Origin: Micromonospora radicis | GTDB lineage: Bacteria; Actinomycetota; Actinomycetes; Mycobacteriales; Micromonosporaceae | Assembly (NCBI RefSeq): GCF_003583405.1 | Contig: NZ_QXEC01000022.1 | Coordinates: 1 to 64,000 of the forward strand | DNA: 64,000 nucleotides | Direction: 5' to 3' | In this document: positions 51,756-62,200 of the stretch, piece after piece | How positions within the stretch are numbered: the first letter of the stretch is position 1 | Layout: every line of letters starts with the position of its first letter | Notes under the pieces: model-generated | Database searches by the model: none | What the model saw: the letters and a program-made list of their open reading frames with translations, nothing else | Told to the model about the DNA's origin: nothing | Made by a program: the position numbers and the translations under genes

Positions 51756-54700
51756 TCACCCACGCGCTCCGGTGGCGATGTCGGCGCACTGGAGGGTCTT
51801 CAGCTCCTCGACCGACGGATCGGTACGCCCCCGCAGCCGGCTGGCCTGCCGGGTGATCGCCTCGTCGAGCAGTTGCCGGGCGTACCGGGCGTTGCCGAAC
51901 GAGCGCCCGCGCGGCACCGCGTCGAAGTGGGCGCGCAGCGCGTCGAGCACCTCCCACGGGCAGTCGTACCCGTTCGCCCCGGCCAGGTTCTGGAAGATCA
52001 CGACCAGCTCGTCGGTGTTGTAGTGGGTGAAGTGGATGTGCCGGGTGAACCGGGACTGCAGTCCCGCGTTGGCGTCGAGGAAGGTGGTCATCTCCTCGTC
52101 GTAGCCGGCCACGATCACGATCACCTCGTCGCGGTGGTCCTCCATCAGCTTCACCAGCGTGTCGATCGCCTCCCGACCGAAGTCGTTGCGGGCGTCGGGC
52201 GGGCTGAGCGTGTACGCCTCGTCGATGAAGAGCACCCCGCCCCGGGCCTTGTCGAACGCCTCCCGGGTCCGGTGCGCGGTGTGCCCGATGTACTCACCGA
52301 CCAGGTCGGCCCGGGCCACCTCGACGACCTGCCCGGAGCTGATCACGCCGAGCGCGGCCAGCAGCCGGCCGTAGAGCCGGGCGACCGTGGTCTTGCCGGT
52401 ACCGGGCGGCCCGGAGAAGACCAGGTGCCGGGAGATCGCCGGTGCCGGCAGTCCGGCCCGCACCCGGGTACGCGCGTTGGCGATCAGGTCGACCAGGTCG
52501 GAGACCTCACGTTTGACGGCGGCCAGGCCGATCATGCCGTTCAGGCTGGCGAGCAGCGCGTCGTTCTCGGCGGCCCGGCCACCGTCGGTGGCCTCGGCCG
52601 CGGTGCCCGACCCGTTCCCGGCGACGCCCACGTCCTCCGGGAGCAACTGCGCCAGTTCCACCCCGTCGCCCGTGCCGTCGGCCGAGAGCCGGAACGCCTG
52701 CCGGCCGATCATCTCCTCGAAGACCTGCCGGGCGACCCGGGCGTTGCCGAACGACTCGGTCCGCGGCATCGCGTCGAAGAGCTGGGCCAGCGCGGCCCGG
52801 GTGTCGTACTCCAGCGAGTAGTGGTGGGTGCTGCACAGCCGCTCCACGATCGTCACCAACTCGTCGGTGCGGTAGCTGTCGAACTCGACGGTGCGGGAGA
52901 AGCGTGAGGCGAGGCCGGGGTTACCGGCCATGAACTGCCGCATCTGCGGTGAGTAGCCGGCCACCACGACCACCACCTCGTCGCGGTGGTCCTCCATCAG
53001 CTTCACCAGCGTGTCGACGGCCTCCCGACCGAAGTCGTGTCCACCGCCCCCGTCCACCGGGTTCAGGGTGTACGCCTCGTCGATGAAGAGCACCCCGCCG
53101 AGCGCCTCGGTGAACTTCTGGGTGGTCTTCACCGCGGTACCGCCGATGTGTTCGGCGACCAGGTCGGCCCGGGACGCCTCGACCAGTTGACCGGAGGTGA
53201 GCACCCCGAGGGCGGTGAGGATCTGCCCGTAGAGCCGCGCGACCGTGGTCTTGCCCGTACCCGGGGCACCGGCGAAGACCAGATGCCGCGACATCGGCGG
53301 GCGGGGCAGACCCGCCGCGGCGCGCCGCTGGGCGATGCGGTGCAGCCCGACGAGGGTGGCCACCTCCTGTTTCACCGCGGCCAGGCCGACCAGTTCGTGC
53401 AGCTGGGTCAGGAGCGGGGTCACCGGGTCTCCGGCGTCCGCCGTGGCGACGGCGGCCGGGCCCGCCACCCTCAGCTCGCCGGCCTCGACGCCGTCGCCCG
53501 AGCGGGACGGCGCCTCGCCGGACTCGGGCGCCACCTCACCGGCCCGGGACGGACCGGTCGGATCGCCGGGCACCGGCGCCGGGTCGACCCCCGGCCCGGC
53601 CGACGGGTGCTGGGCGGCGCCCGACCGGCGGACCTGTTCCCGGCGGTTGCCGGAGACCGCGGCGGTGGCCAGGTCCACCGGCTCGGCGGTCTCCACCAGT
53701 ACCCCGTCGGTGCCGTTGTCGAAGACCTCGGACTGCATGAGGGCGCCCCGCGAACCGGGCGCGAACCGGACCCCGAGCCCAGCCCCGTCGCGTACCCGGC
53801 TGCGCCGCAGCACCAGGTCACCGGCCGCCTCCACCATGATCCCGGCCTCGCTGGCGCCGCCGATCTCCGACGAGATCACCGTCGCCGTCGCGGATCCGCC
53901 CACGACCAGCCCGAAGCGCCCGCCCCGCAGCCGCGAGTCGGTCAGGGCCAACCGGCCACCGGTGGCGAGCCGCACCCCGGCCACCCCGCAGTCCTCGACG
54001 CTGGTGTTGCGCAGCGCACCCTGGCCACCGTCGGTGCACTGGACGCCGTACTCGGCGCAGCCGACGATTGTGGTGTCGACCACGGTCGGCGCGGCCTCGG
54101 CCCGGATGACCAGCCCGCTGCGTCCACCGTCGATGTCGCAGCCGGCGAGCGACCCACGGCCCGCCCCGTCGAAGAGCGCGGTCACCTCGCCGGTACCGGT
54201 GATCCGGCACTGCCGCAGGGTGGGCGCGGCCGTACCGGTGACCGCCAGGACCGGCCCGGTTCCGACGAGCCGGCAGTCGGTGAGGCTGCCGGTGCCGGAC
54301 TCCAACACGTACACGGCATGGCCACCGGTACCGGCGACCTGGCAGCGCAACAGGCGCGGCTCGGCGTCTCCGGCGATCACCACACCGTGCCCGGCGGCCT
54401 TGTCCACCGAACAGTCCTCGAAGGACGGTGCGCCGCCGATCGCCACGATCGCGGGTCCGCTGGTGTCGTGGAACGTCGTGTGCCGTACGTCGATGGCACC
54501 GCCCTCCTCGACGGCGACCGCCGGACCGGTGATCGCGCTGAGATCACTGTCCACCAAGCTGCCCCGCCCGTTACGGGTGGAGAGCAGGCCCGGCCCACGG
54601 ACCTCGGTGATCACACAGTCGACGAGCCGGGGATCGGCGTCGCTGGCCACGACCACACCGGCCCCGCCGACGTCGCGTACCGTCGTGGCCCGGATCGTGC

Positions 54701-55136
54701 CGGTGGTGCCCCCTTCGAGCAGCGCACCCGCGCCCGACTCGTTGCGCAACACGCAGTTGCGCAGGTCCAGCACGCTGCCGCGGGCGTGCAGGCCGAGCAG
54801 ACCGTCCGCACGTACCTCACAGTCGATCATCCGCAGTATCCCGCCGGTCACCTGCACCGCGGGGTAGTCCGGACCGCCCCCGACGACGGCGATGCCGCGC
54901 AGGGTGACCGTGCCCGCGCCGACGAAGAGGGCGAGGGCGTTCGGGGCCCGGAGGGTCACCGTGCCGGGGCCGTCCTCGGCGACGAGCGTGACGTCTCCGA
55001 TGATCCGCAGTTCCTCCTGGTACACCCCCGGTTGCAGCATCACGGTCGTGCTGGCCCCGGCGACGGCCAAGGCGTCGCCGATGCGCGGCAGCCCGCCGGG
55101 TTCGTTGTGCGACACCGATACGACGGCCTGGTTCAT
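51756..55136 (-). CDS. Beta-helix protein with two EccA/CbbX-type AAA+ modules
   Basis: A 1126-residue protein. A right-handed parallel beta-helix (about 20-500; repeated GxxxxL/VxxCxI-type coils such as RLVDCVITEVRGPGLL) comes first, then a Pro/Gly/Ser linker and two AAA+ modules. Walker A is GAPGTGKTT (about residue 625) and GPPGTGKTT (about 910), each followed by VLFIDEAYTL. The AAA modules match the CbbX/EccA family; EccA of T7SS normally has one module and a TPR N-terminus, so this layout differs. It is last in a minus-strand cassette with a giant toxin-like protein and probably unfolds or delivers it. ATG 55136 (GGAGGG at 8 nt) is preferred over GTG 55142. Confidence 0.85.
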   Translation of the reverse strand: MNQAVVSVSHNEPGGLPRIGDALAVAGASTTVMLQPGVYQEELRIIGDVTLVAEDGPGTVTLRAPNALALFVGAGTVTLRGIAVVGGGPDYPAVQVTGGILRMIDCEVRADGLLGLHARGSVLDLRNCVLRNESGAGALLEGGTTGTIRATTVRDVGGAGVVVASDADPRLVDCVITEVRGPGLLSTRNGRGSLVDSDLSAITGPAVAVEEGGAIDVRHTTFHDTSGPAIVAIGGAPSFEDCSVDKAAGHGVVIAGDAEPRLLRCQVAGTGGHAVYVLESGTGSLTDCRLVGTGPVLAVTGTAAPTLRQCRITGTGEVTALFDGAGRGSLAGCDIDGGRSGLVIRAEAAPTVVDTTIVGCAEYGVQCTDGGQGALRNTSVEDCGVAGVRLATGGRLALTDSRLRGGRFGLVVGGSATATVISSEIGGASEAGIMVEAAGDLVLRRSRVRDGAGLGVRFAPGSRGALMQSEVFDNGTDGVLVETAEPVDLATAAVSGNRREQVRRSGAAQHPSAGPGVDPAPVPGDPTGPSRAGEVAPESGEAPSRSGDGVEAGELRVAGPAAVATADAGDPVTPLLTQLHELVGLAAVKQEVATLVGLHRIAQRRAAAGLPRPPMSRHLVFAGAPGTGKTTVARLYGQILTALGVLTSGQLVEASRADLVAEHIGGTAVKTTQKFTEALGGVLFIDEAYTLNPVDGGGGHDFGREAVDTLVKLMEDHRDEVVVVVAGYSPQMRQFMAGNPGLASRFSRTVEFDSYRTDELVTIVERLCSTHHYSLEYDTRAALAQLFDAMPRTESFGNARVARQVFEEMIGRQAFRLSADGTGDGVELAQLLPEDVGVAGNGSGTAAEATDGGRAAENDALLASLNGMIGLAAVKREVSDLVDLIANARTRVRAGLPAPAISRHLVFSGPPGTGKTTVARLYGRLLAALGVISSGQVVEVARADLVGEYIGHTAHRTREAFDKARGGVLFIDEAYTLSPPDARNDFGREAIDTLVKLMEDHRDEVIVIVAGYDEEMTTFLDANAGLQSRFTRHIHFTHYNTDELVVIFQNLAGANGYDCPWEVLDALRAHFDAVPRGRSFGNARYARQLLDEAITRQASRLRGRTDPSVEELKTLQCADIATGARG

Positions 55137-55138
55137 GG

Positions 55139-56161
55139 TCACGACCCTCCGCTGCTGGCTGGTGTCCGTGCCGTAAAGGGGTGCCCGTGCGGGTCGAGGC
55201 CGAGGGCGAAGTCGAGGCAGGACGGGCCTTCGACGACGGCCGATTCGTGCCGCCGAAGCCGGCGTAACGTCTCCTCCCGCCAGGTGCCGCCGCCGCTCCG
55301 CCGCTCGCCGGTCCGGTCCCGCAACAGCACCCGTAGCGGCCGGTCGTCGGCGGGCTCGTCGACCGCCAGTACCGCGAACCGGCTGCCCGGCGGGAACGTC
55401 GCCGCCGGGCGCACGGCGGCAGTGAACTGGTCGACCCGGCGGGCGCTGACCGACCAGATGACGTACTCGACCTCCACCGCGGGGCCGACCCCGCAGTTGA
55501 ATCCGACGTCGACGAAGGCCGGCTCGACGAGTTCGTCACCGGCCCGGTAACCGGCGGCGGACCTCGCCGAGCTGGTGGCGTAGACCGGACCGATCACGGT
55601 GGGAAGTCGCCGCAGGCCGCTCACCGCACCCCGGGCGATCAGGCGGTGCAGCTCACTGCCGCCGTCCGCACCGCGCAGGACCTGGTTCACCGCGTCCCGC
55701 TCGGCCCCGTACGCGCAGAGGGCGACCAGGTCGCCGACCAGGTGGGCGCCGCCGGCGGCCCGCAGCCCGGGTTCCTCGGCAAGGGTGCGGATCACCACCC
55801 GGGCGTACGCGTCGTAGCGTTCGGTCAACACGCGGCGCAGCCGGGCCCGGTCGTCCGCCCCCCACGGGTCGGCGTCCACCCACCTCGGTCGGGCGGGCTC
55901 CGGCAGCACCTCACGGGCCGGCGGTGGCGGCGGCTGTTCGGGTGGTGGCGACGACGGCTGCTCGGGCGGCGGCGCGGCGGCCACGCTCAGCGCCGGGGTA
56001 GGCGGCACGGCCAGCGCGGAGGACCGCGGGAACCGATCGGCCCACCGGCCGGCGGCCAGTACCCCGGTGTGGCCACTCAGGACCTCGGGTGTGTCGTTGG
56101 GGGGTGACGCCGGGACGGCCGGCAGGACCGGGGCGGTACTGGCTTTCGTCGGGCTGGTCAC
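55139..56161 (-). CDS. Proline-rich protein with ART-like C-terminal domain
   Basis: About 340 residues. The N-terminal third is Pro/Ala-rich (PPPEQPSSPPPEQPPPPP). The C-terminal part (ELHRLIARGAVSGLRRLPTV, VYATSSARSAAGYRAGDELV, FPPGSRFAVLAVDE) has the strand order of ADP-ribosyltransferase-like folds. The usual Glu before FPPG is Ala-Ala-Thr here, so it is probably not an active ART; a partner, chaperone or immunity-like role in the toxin cassette is possible. GTG 56161 has GGGGGAG upstream. Its stop lies 2 nt from the next start. The family call is tentative. Confidence 0.5.
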   Translation of the reverse strand: MTSPTKASTAPVLPAVPASPPNDTPEVLSGHTGVLAAGRWADRFPRSSALAVPPTPALSVAAAPPPEQPSSPPPEQPPPPPAREVLPEPARPRWVDADPWGADDRARLRRVLTERYDAYARVVIRTLAEEPGLRAAGGAHLVGDLVALCAYGAERDAVNQVLRGADGGSELHRLIARGAVSGLRRLPTVIGPVYATSSARSAAGYRAGDELVEPAFVDVGFNCGVGPAVEVEYVIWSVSARRVDQFTAAVRPAATFPPGSRFAVLAVDEPADDRPLRVLLRDRTGERRSGGGTWREETLRRLRRHESAVVEGPSCLDFALGLDPHGHPFTARTPASSGGS

Positions 56162-56234
56162 GCGCTCCCCCTCTCGGCCGACCGTCTGGGACGAAGACGT
56201 GTCCCGGAGACAACGGCCGCAGCGGTACCCGGGT

Positions 56235-59200
56235 TCATCCGGCGCCGCCACCCTGCCGATCCGGTCCCGCCGACGCCCCGACCTCCCGCCTGCGGGTCGG
56301 CAGGTAGTGCTCGTTGACCAGGACGATCACGTTCATCTCCGGGTCCGAAAGCCGCCCCGAATCCAGCGGGTTCCCGGTCAGCACCTCGAAGTCGACGTCG
56401 AGATCGTGGCCGGCGTCCCGCCCGAGTCGGCGCCCCCAGCGGAGGAACTGGCCGATCAGGTTGGCGAAGTGCAGCCCTGCCTCGTCGCCGTAGCTGCCGT
56501 GCCGTCGCAGCTCGCTTGCGAAGGTCGCCACGTCGAGCTGGCCCGGCTCCGCGTCGAGCACCACGCCCCAGTCCGTCAGGCCCAGCTCATGGTGCACGTC
56601 GGGATTGGTCCGCGCTTGTTCGAGGAGCAGGGCGAGGAAGTCACGCAGTGCGGCGGCGTCCGTGAGCGAGCCCGGCGGCGTCACCCCGGCCGCGTTCGCG
56701 ACAAGCGTGGCCGCGGTGCCGACCCGTTCGGCGGTGAGGGTCTCCAGGACCGCGGCGAAGGCGCAGTCGCCGTTCGCCTCGACCCAGCCGACCGTCCGGT
56801 CGTGCACGGTGAGCCAGTCCTGCTGGCCCTCGTTCGGCGCGTACACCTCGCCGGGACGGTTGCGGTCGCCCTGGTGCCACCAGTCCGGCGAGCCGGCCAG
56901 CCGGAGCACCGACGGGCGCTGCGGGCGGTCCTCCGCCTGGTAGGTCTCCAACAGGCGGCGCAGCACGCTGATCGACTCGCTGGTGGTGACGACACTCTGG
57001 GCGGCCGGCACCGCGGTGTGCAACTCGATGGTCCGCAGCCGGGCCGCCCGGTTCGGGTGGTCCGCCACGTAGTCGCGCAGCTGCTGCTCGAGCCGGTCCC
57101 GTTGGCGCTCCAACTCCAGGCCGGCCAGGGAGCGGCTCAACGGCGCGCTGGCCGGCGCCGCGGTCAGCTGCGCCGCGGTCAGCTGCGCCGCGGTCAGCTG
57201 CGCCGCGGTCAGCTGCGCCGCGGTCAGCTGCGCCGGCGCCTCGACGGCCGGACCCTCGACGGTCTGCCGGTCGGCCGGTGCTCGCACCGGCAGCGCGCCC
57301 GACGACCGAGCGGGTGCGGGCGGAGTGGGGCCCTCCAGGGTCAGGCTCAGGCGCCGCGGCGTGGCCGGCACCGAGGCGGCCGCCAGCAGCTCCGCCGTCT
57401 GCTGCGACGCGGGCACCGGCTGGTGCTGCGACTCGCGCACCCGCCCATGGGACGGCTCCCGCACCGGCTCGTGGCTCGGGACGTGGGTCGGCTCGTGGGT
57501 CGGCTCCCGCACCGGCTCGCGCTCCGGCTCGTGGGTCGGGACGTGGGGTGCCTCCCGCACCGGCTCGTCGGTCGCCTCGTGCTCCGGGTCCGGTACCGAT
57601 CTGTGCGGTGGCGGGGGCGGCGGAGTCGGGGTCGTCCGGTCGGGGCCGGTCGGGCGGTGATCCGGCGAGAGGACCGACTTCGACGGTGGTGGTGGCGCTT
57701 TGGGCGCCGCCACCACCGGCGCGGGAGCGGTCGGCCGGAAACGGCCCGTCGCCACGGCCAGGACGGTCAGGGGTGGCGGCGCCGCCGGGCCGCCCCGGTC
57801 ACCGGCTTCGGTGATCGACCCGTCGGCGTCGACGGTCCGCACCTGGATGCCCAGGGTGGCGGCGATGGCGGCGCGCGACGGCAGGGGCGCGTCGTCGGCG
57901 AGCCCGCGCCGCTGGCCGACCGTCCGACGGAGGTCGTCCACCGTGGACAGCCCTACCTGCCGTACCGCCGGGGACGGGTTCAGCTGCTCCCGCGCGGCGG
58001 CGATCAGCGCCGCCAACCAGGCGTTGCGGCCGGTGGTCGGCGCCAGGGCGCGCAGCCCACCGGCGGCGAGCACCGCCGCCTGGGCATCGGTCAGCGGCGC
58101 CGGTGACTCGGCCGCGGTCGCCTCCCGGCGGGCCTTGACGAGGGTCTCGACCGCGGGGGACAGCAGGACCCGGCCACCGTCGGAGAGGGCGACCAGTTCG
58201 TCTCGGCCGATGCCCAGTTCGGCGGCCTCGTCCAGCAGCGGGCGCGGCAGCCGGTTGACGGCCTCCTCGGCGGCCGTCAACCGCTGGCTGCCGGGGGTCG
58301 GCCTCAGCTCGACGTACCAGCCGTCCCGGTCGACGGCGTACCTGCGGCCCCGGCCGCCGTCCGCGCCGGGTTGGCGCAGCTCGACCGGGGCGCGCAGTTC
58401 CCGGGCCAGCGCCCGGGCGGTCTCCAGTGGGTCACGGTGCAGCCGCGCCAGCAGCGGTGGTTCGAGCCGCTGGTCGTCGGGGCGGCCGGCGTTCACCTCG
58501 TCGACCAGCCGCGTGTAGAGATCAGGTCCGGTCGGGTTCCGGCGGTGCCGGTCGTGCGCGGCGGCGATCTGCCGTGGCGTGAGATGCCGCCCCGCCCAGG
58601 TGTCGAGAACCTCGGCGAGTCGTCGGGCCTGCACGGCCGGGTCGACCTCGGCGACGAGGGCGTCGTTCTCGCCGACCCGCAGCCCGCGGGCGGCCGCACG
58701 CAGGTGTTCGCGCACCGCCACGTCGGCACGCCCGGACGGCACGGCAGCCCCGGTGACCGTGGCCGGGATCTGGTGGAGCAGCGCGGACAGGTCGACCCGC
58801 GGCGAGCCCTGACGGCCGATCCGGGGAGTGGGGCGGCCCAGTTCGTCGCGGCGCTGCCGGGCGACCATCGCCTCGTAGTCGGCCTTGAACATCACCACGT
58901 AGACGTCGCCGGTGAACTCGTCGCTGACCCGTCGCCGCCCCTGGGAGGTGGAGCGAAGCTTGTGCACGATGTGCTTGTCGCCTTCGAGCCAGTACCGGCC
59001 ACGCATCCGGACCAGCACCGCCGGCCCCTGCTGCTTCACGTGGTTCTCCCGCCGGTACGCGTCGGCGGTGTTGTCGGTGTGCGACCGGGGAGCCTGCCGA
59101 CTGTTGTCGGTGTCGCCCTCGGTGCGGTGTGCCCCGTACGGCTCACCGGGGCTGGTGTCGTCGGCGACCGCGACCCGGACCGGTCCCCCCGCCGAGCCGG

Positions 59201-62200
59201 ACGCTGTGACGTACGGGGTGCTGTGGGTGGTGCTGGCGCTGACCCCCTGCTGGTACTTCACGTACCGCCCGGTCCCGGTGTTCTCCAGCTCGGCGACCGC
59301 CACCAGGTCCTCCAGCCGGCCCCGCAGCCGGATGTCGGCCCGACGGCTGGAGTGGCCGGGCAGGAACACGCCCTCGGCGATCGGCACCCCCTCGGGGGCC
59401 AGCGCCGGAACGAGGTTGGCGGCGAGCATGTCCCGCGTCGCGAGGGCGCGCATCGCCGGACTGGTGTGGTACCCGCGCCGGGTCGGCCACCGCGAGGGCC
59501 ACCAGCGGTCCCACTTGACCGGGCGGGAGAAGAGCGCGCCGAGCAGGTTCCGGCTGGCGTCGTGCGCGCCGTGCAGCTGCACCGCGTCGACGAAGACGTC
59601 CGGCGGCATCTGCTGGGGGCTGATGCTGCCGCGCAGCCCGCTGGGCGGGTTCGCCGGGGTGGCCTCGGCGACGCTCTTGGGAACCTTGAGGGTCACCGTC
59701 CCGGTGGTGCCGGCGGTGTGCGTGACGCCCAGCATCCGGGGCCGCAGGCCGGTCCGGACGCCGAGCCGGTCGAGCTTGCCGGTCAGCCAGTTGGTCGGCC
59801 GGCGCCCACCCAGCTTGACCCGGCGTACCTCGACGGTGATCGCGACCTGTGCCTCGGCCCGGTAGTGGTCACCCCAGTCGTAGACCGTCGACTCGTAGGT
59901 GAACTGTTCGGTGGCGGTACGTCCCCGGCTGACCCCGTCGGCCCAGCGGACCCCGGGGCCGCCGGTGAACTTGACGTCGTTGTCGCCGCGCTGCTCTTCC
60001 AGGGTCGGTTCCTCCGCCGGCCGGTCGTCCATGGTCGACTTGAAGCCGAGGGCGGTGCCCCGGCCGAACTGGCCGCGACTGCTCTCCTGCCGCTCGACGT
60101 ACCGGTGCCGGTACGTCTCCAGCCCGCTCTCCGGCACGTAGTCACGGAACTCGGGAGTGCTGGTGAGCCGCGCGGTGACCTTGACCTCGATCATGTCCTG
60201 GGCGATCCAGGAGTGCGGGTTGGCGAAGGAGAGGGTGACACCTTCGGGGTCCAGCATCTGTTCGAGCAGCGGTTTGGCCCGGCCCCCGTCGAAAGTCGCC
60301 TGGATGGCGTCGATGCCGCCCTGCAACCGGCCGACGAACGGCAGCACCTGCGGGGCCCGGTGCCACCACCGCCGTAGCCGGGGTTCCTCGGCCTTCGGCA
60401 GGTCGCGGTGGGTCTTGCCGAGCAGGCCGGGCTCGAACGCCTGCACCGCGTCGGCGACGAGGTCCGACAACTCACGGCCCTGGTCGAAGGTGAGCGAGTG
60501 CACGCCGGTGTGGCCCAGGGAAATCTGGCCGCTGCCCGGCCGCAGGTAGTCCGGTACCCCGAGGCTCCGGGGGGTCGCGGCCGGATCGCGCCGCAGCGGT
60601 ATCCCGAACCCGGCGTGGAAGTCGGCGACCACCTCGGCCGGCATCTCCAGATCCGACCACGCGTAGCTGCGCGCCAGGTCACGGGCCGCATCCGCGCGCA
60701 GCGCGGAGAGCGGGTCACCGGTCGGGGCGGCGCCGTTCCACCGGTTCAGCACCCGGGCCATCAGCCGGTGGGAGAGCTTCAGCTCGCCGCTGCTCCAGCG
60801 GGTCAGTACGTCCAACAGCTGGTCGGTGTCGAGCGGCAGTTCACCGTTGGCGTAATGCTCCAGAGCGTCCGGCTCGGAGAGCACGTAGATCATCGGCTCG
60901 GCGGTGACCTGTTCCTCCCGGGGCAGGTAGTCGCTGTTCGGGAAGAGTTTCGCCCGTTTGGTCTTGCCGGTCATCAGTGAGTAGTTGATCGGCGCCCGGA
61001 AAGCGTACGCGCGGTGGAAGTTCAGTTCCAGCAGTTCCCGGCCACCGGTCTGCTTGGCGGCCCGGCCCCGCTCCCGTCCCCAGCGCATCCCGTGGCTCGC
61101 CGAACCGCTCAGCCCGACCACGTCCGAGCGCTGCGGATCGCCGCCCGCGCCGAGGTCCAGTGGGGTGACGCCGAAGCCGTGGCTGCGACTGGACGACGTT
61201 CCGGCCTGGGTCAGCGAGAGCTTGATCAGACCCAGCACGTACGGGTCGTCGGTCGCCCCGACGAACTCGGAGGCGCCCAACTGCGCCTGGACCGACAGGG
61301 TGCGGAACTTGTCCCGCCAGAACTGCCCGTCGAAGAGCGCGTCCGTGGTGTACCGGCCGGCGACCACCTCGGGCAGGTGGGCGACCACCTGCGCGTGGTC
61401 GAGGAAAGTGGAGACCTCCTCGTCGGCCGCCCCACCGGGGCGGGCCATCGCGCCCACGGCCTCCCGGCCGCGCGACATCAGGCCGGTGGTGTCGAGGTAG
61501 GTGACCGCCGCGTGTTCGAGCACCGAGGGCGGCGTCGACGGGCTACCGGGCAGGGCCCGGCGGTGCGCGGGATCGTGCGCGTCGTTCGAGTTGAAGGCCG
61601 GTACCACCCGGGCCAGCGCGGTGCTGCGGATCCGCTGCCCCAGGTACGAGGGCCGGGTCCACCGCGAGAACCGGCGCCAGGACCAGAGCCGTTCGTAGTC
61701 GATGGTCACCTGGTAGTCGCTGGTGGCTTCGAACTCGGTCAGCTCGCCCTGGTACTCCATCAGCCGGGGCATGTTGCTGACGTGGTTGACCGACTGGTTT
61801 CCCGAGACGCCCCGGTCCAGTTCGATGCCCACGCCGGCACCCTGCAACTCCTTGGCCCGGTCGGTGGGCAGGAACCGGGCCTTCACCCCGCCCGCGATCC
61901 GCTTCCCGCCGCCCGCCGAGGAGCCGGCCATGTCCAGCCCCATCTCCAGGTTGACGATCTGCTTGTCCTTCGTCAGCCGTGGATTGGCGGTCGGGTCCTG
62001 GGCCGGGCGGAGCGTGCCGTCGGCCGCCCGGTCCTGCGGGGGGCCGGCCTTGATCGTCACCCGGGCGGTCCGGACCCGGTAGAAGGTGAACCAGCCGGTG
62101 TGCCGCTTGCGCAGGGTGATCGGCAGACCGTCCTGGTGGATGCCGTCGTAGTTCGACTCCAGGCTGGCGTTGGAGAGCAGCTTGCGCAGCAGCATCCCGT

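Noticed and set aside
52986..55550. 854-aa plus-strand reading frame
   Set aside because: Antisense to the beta-helix/AAA gene; no motifs, biased composition.
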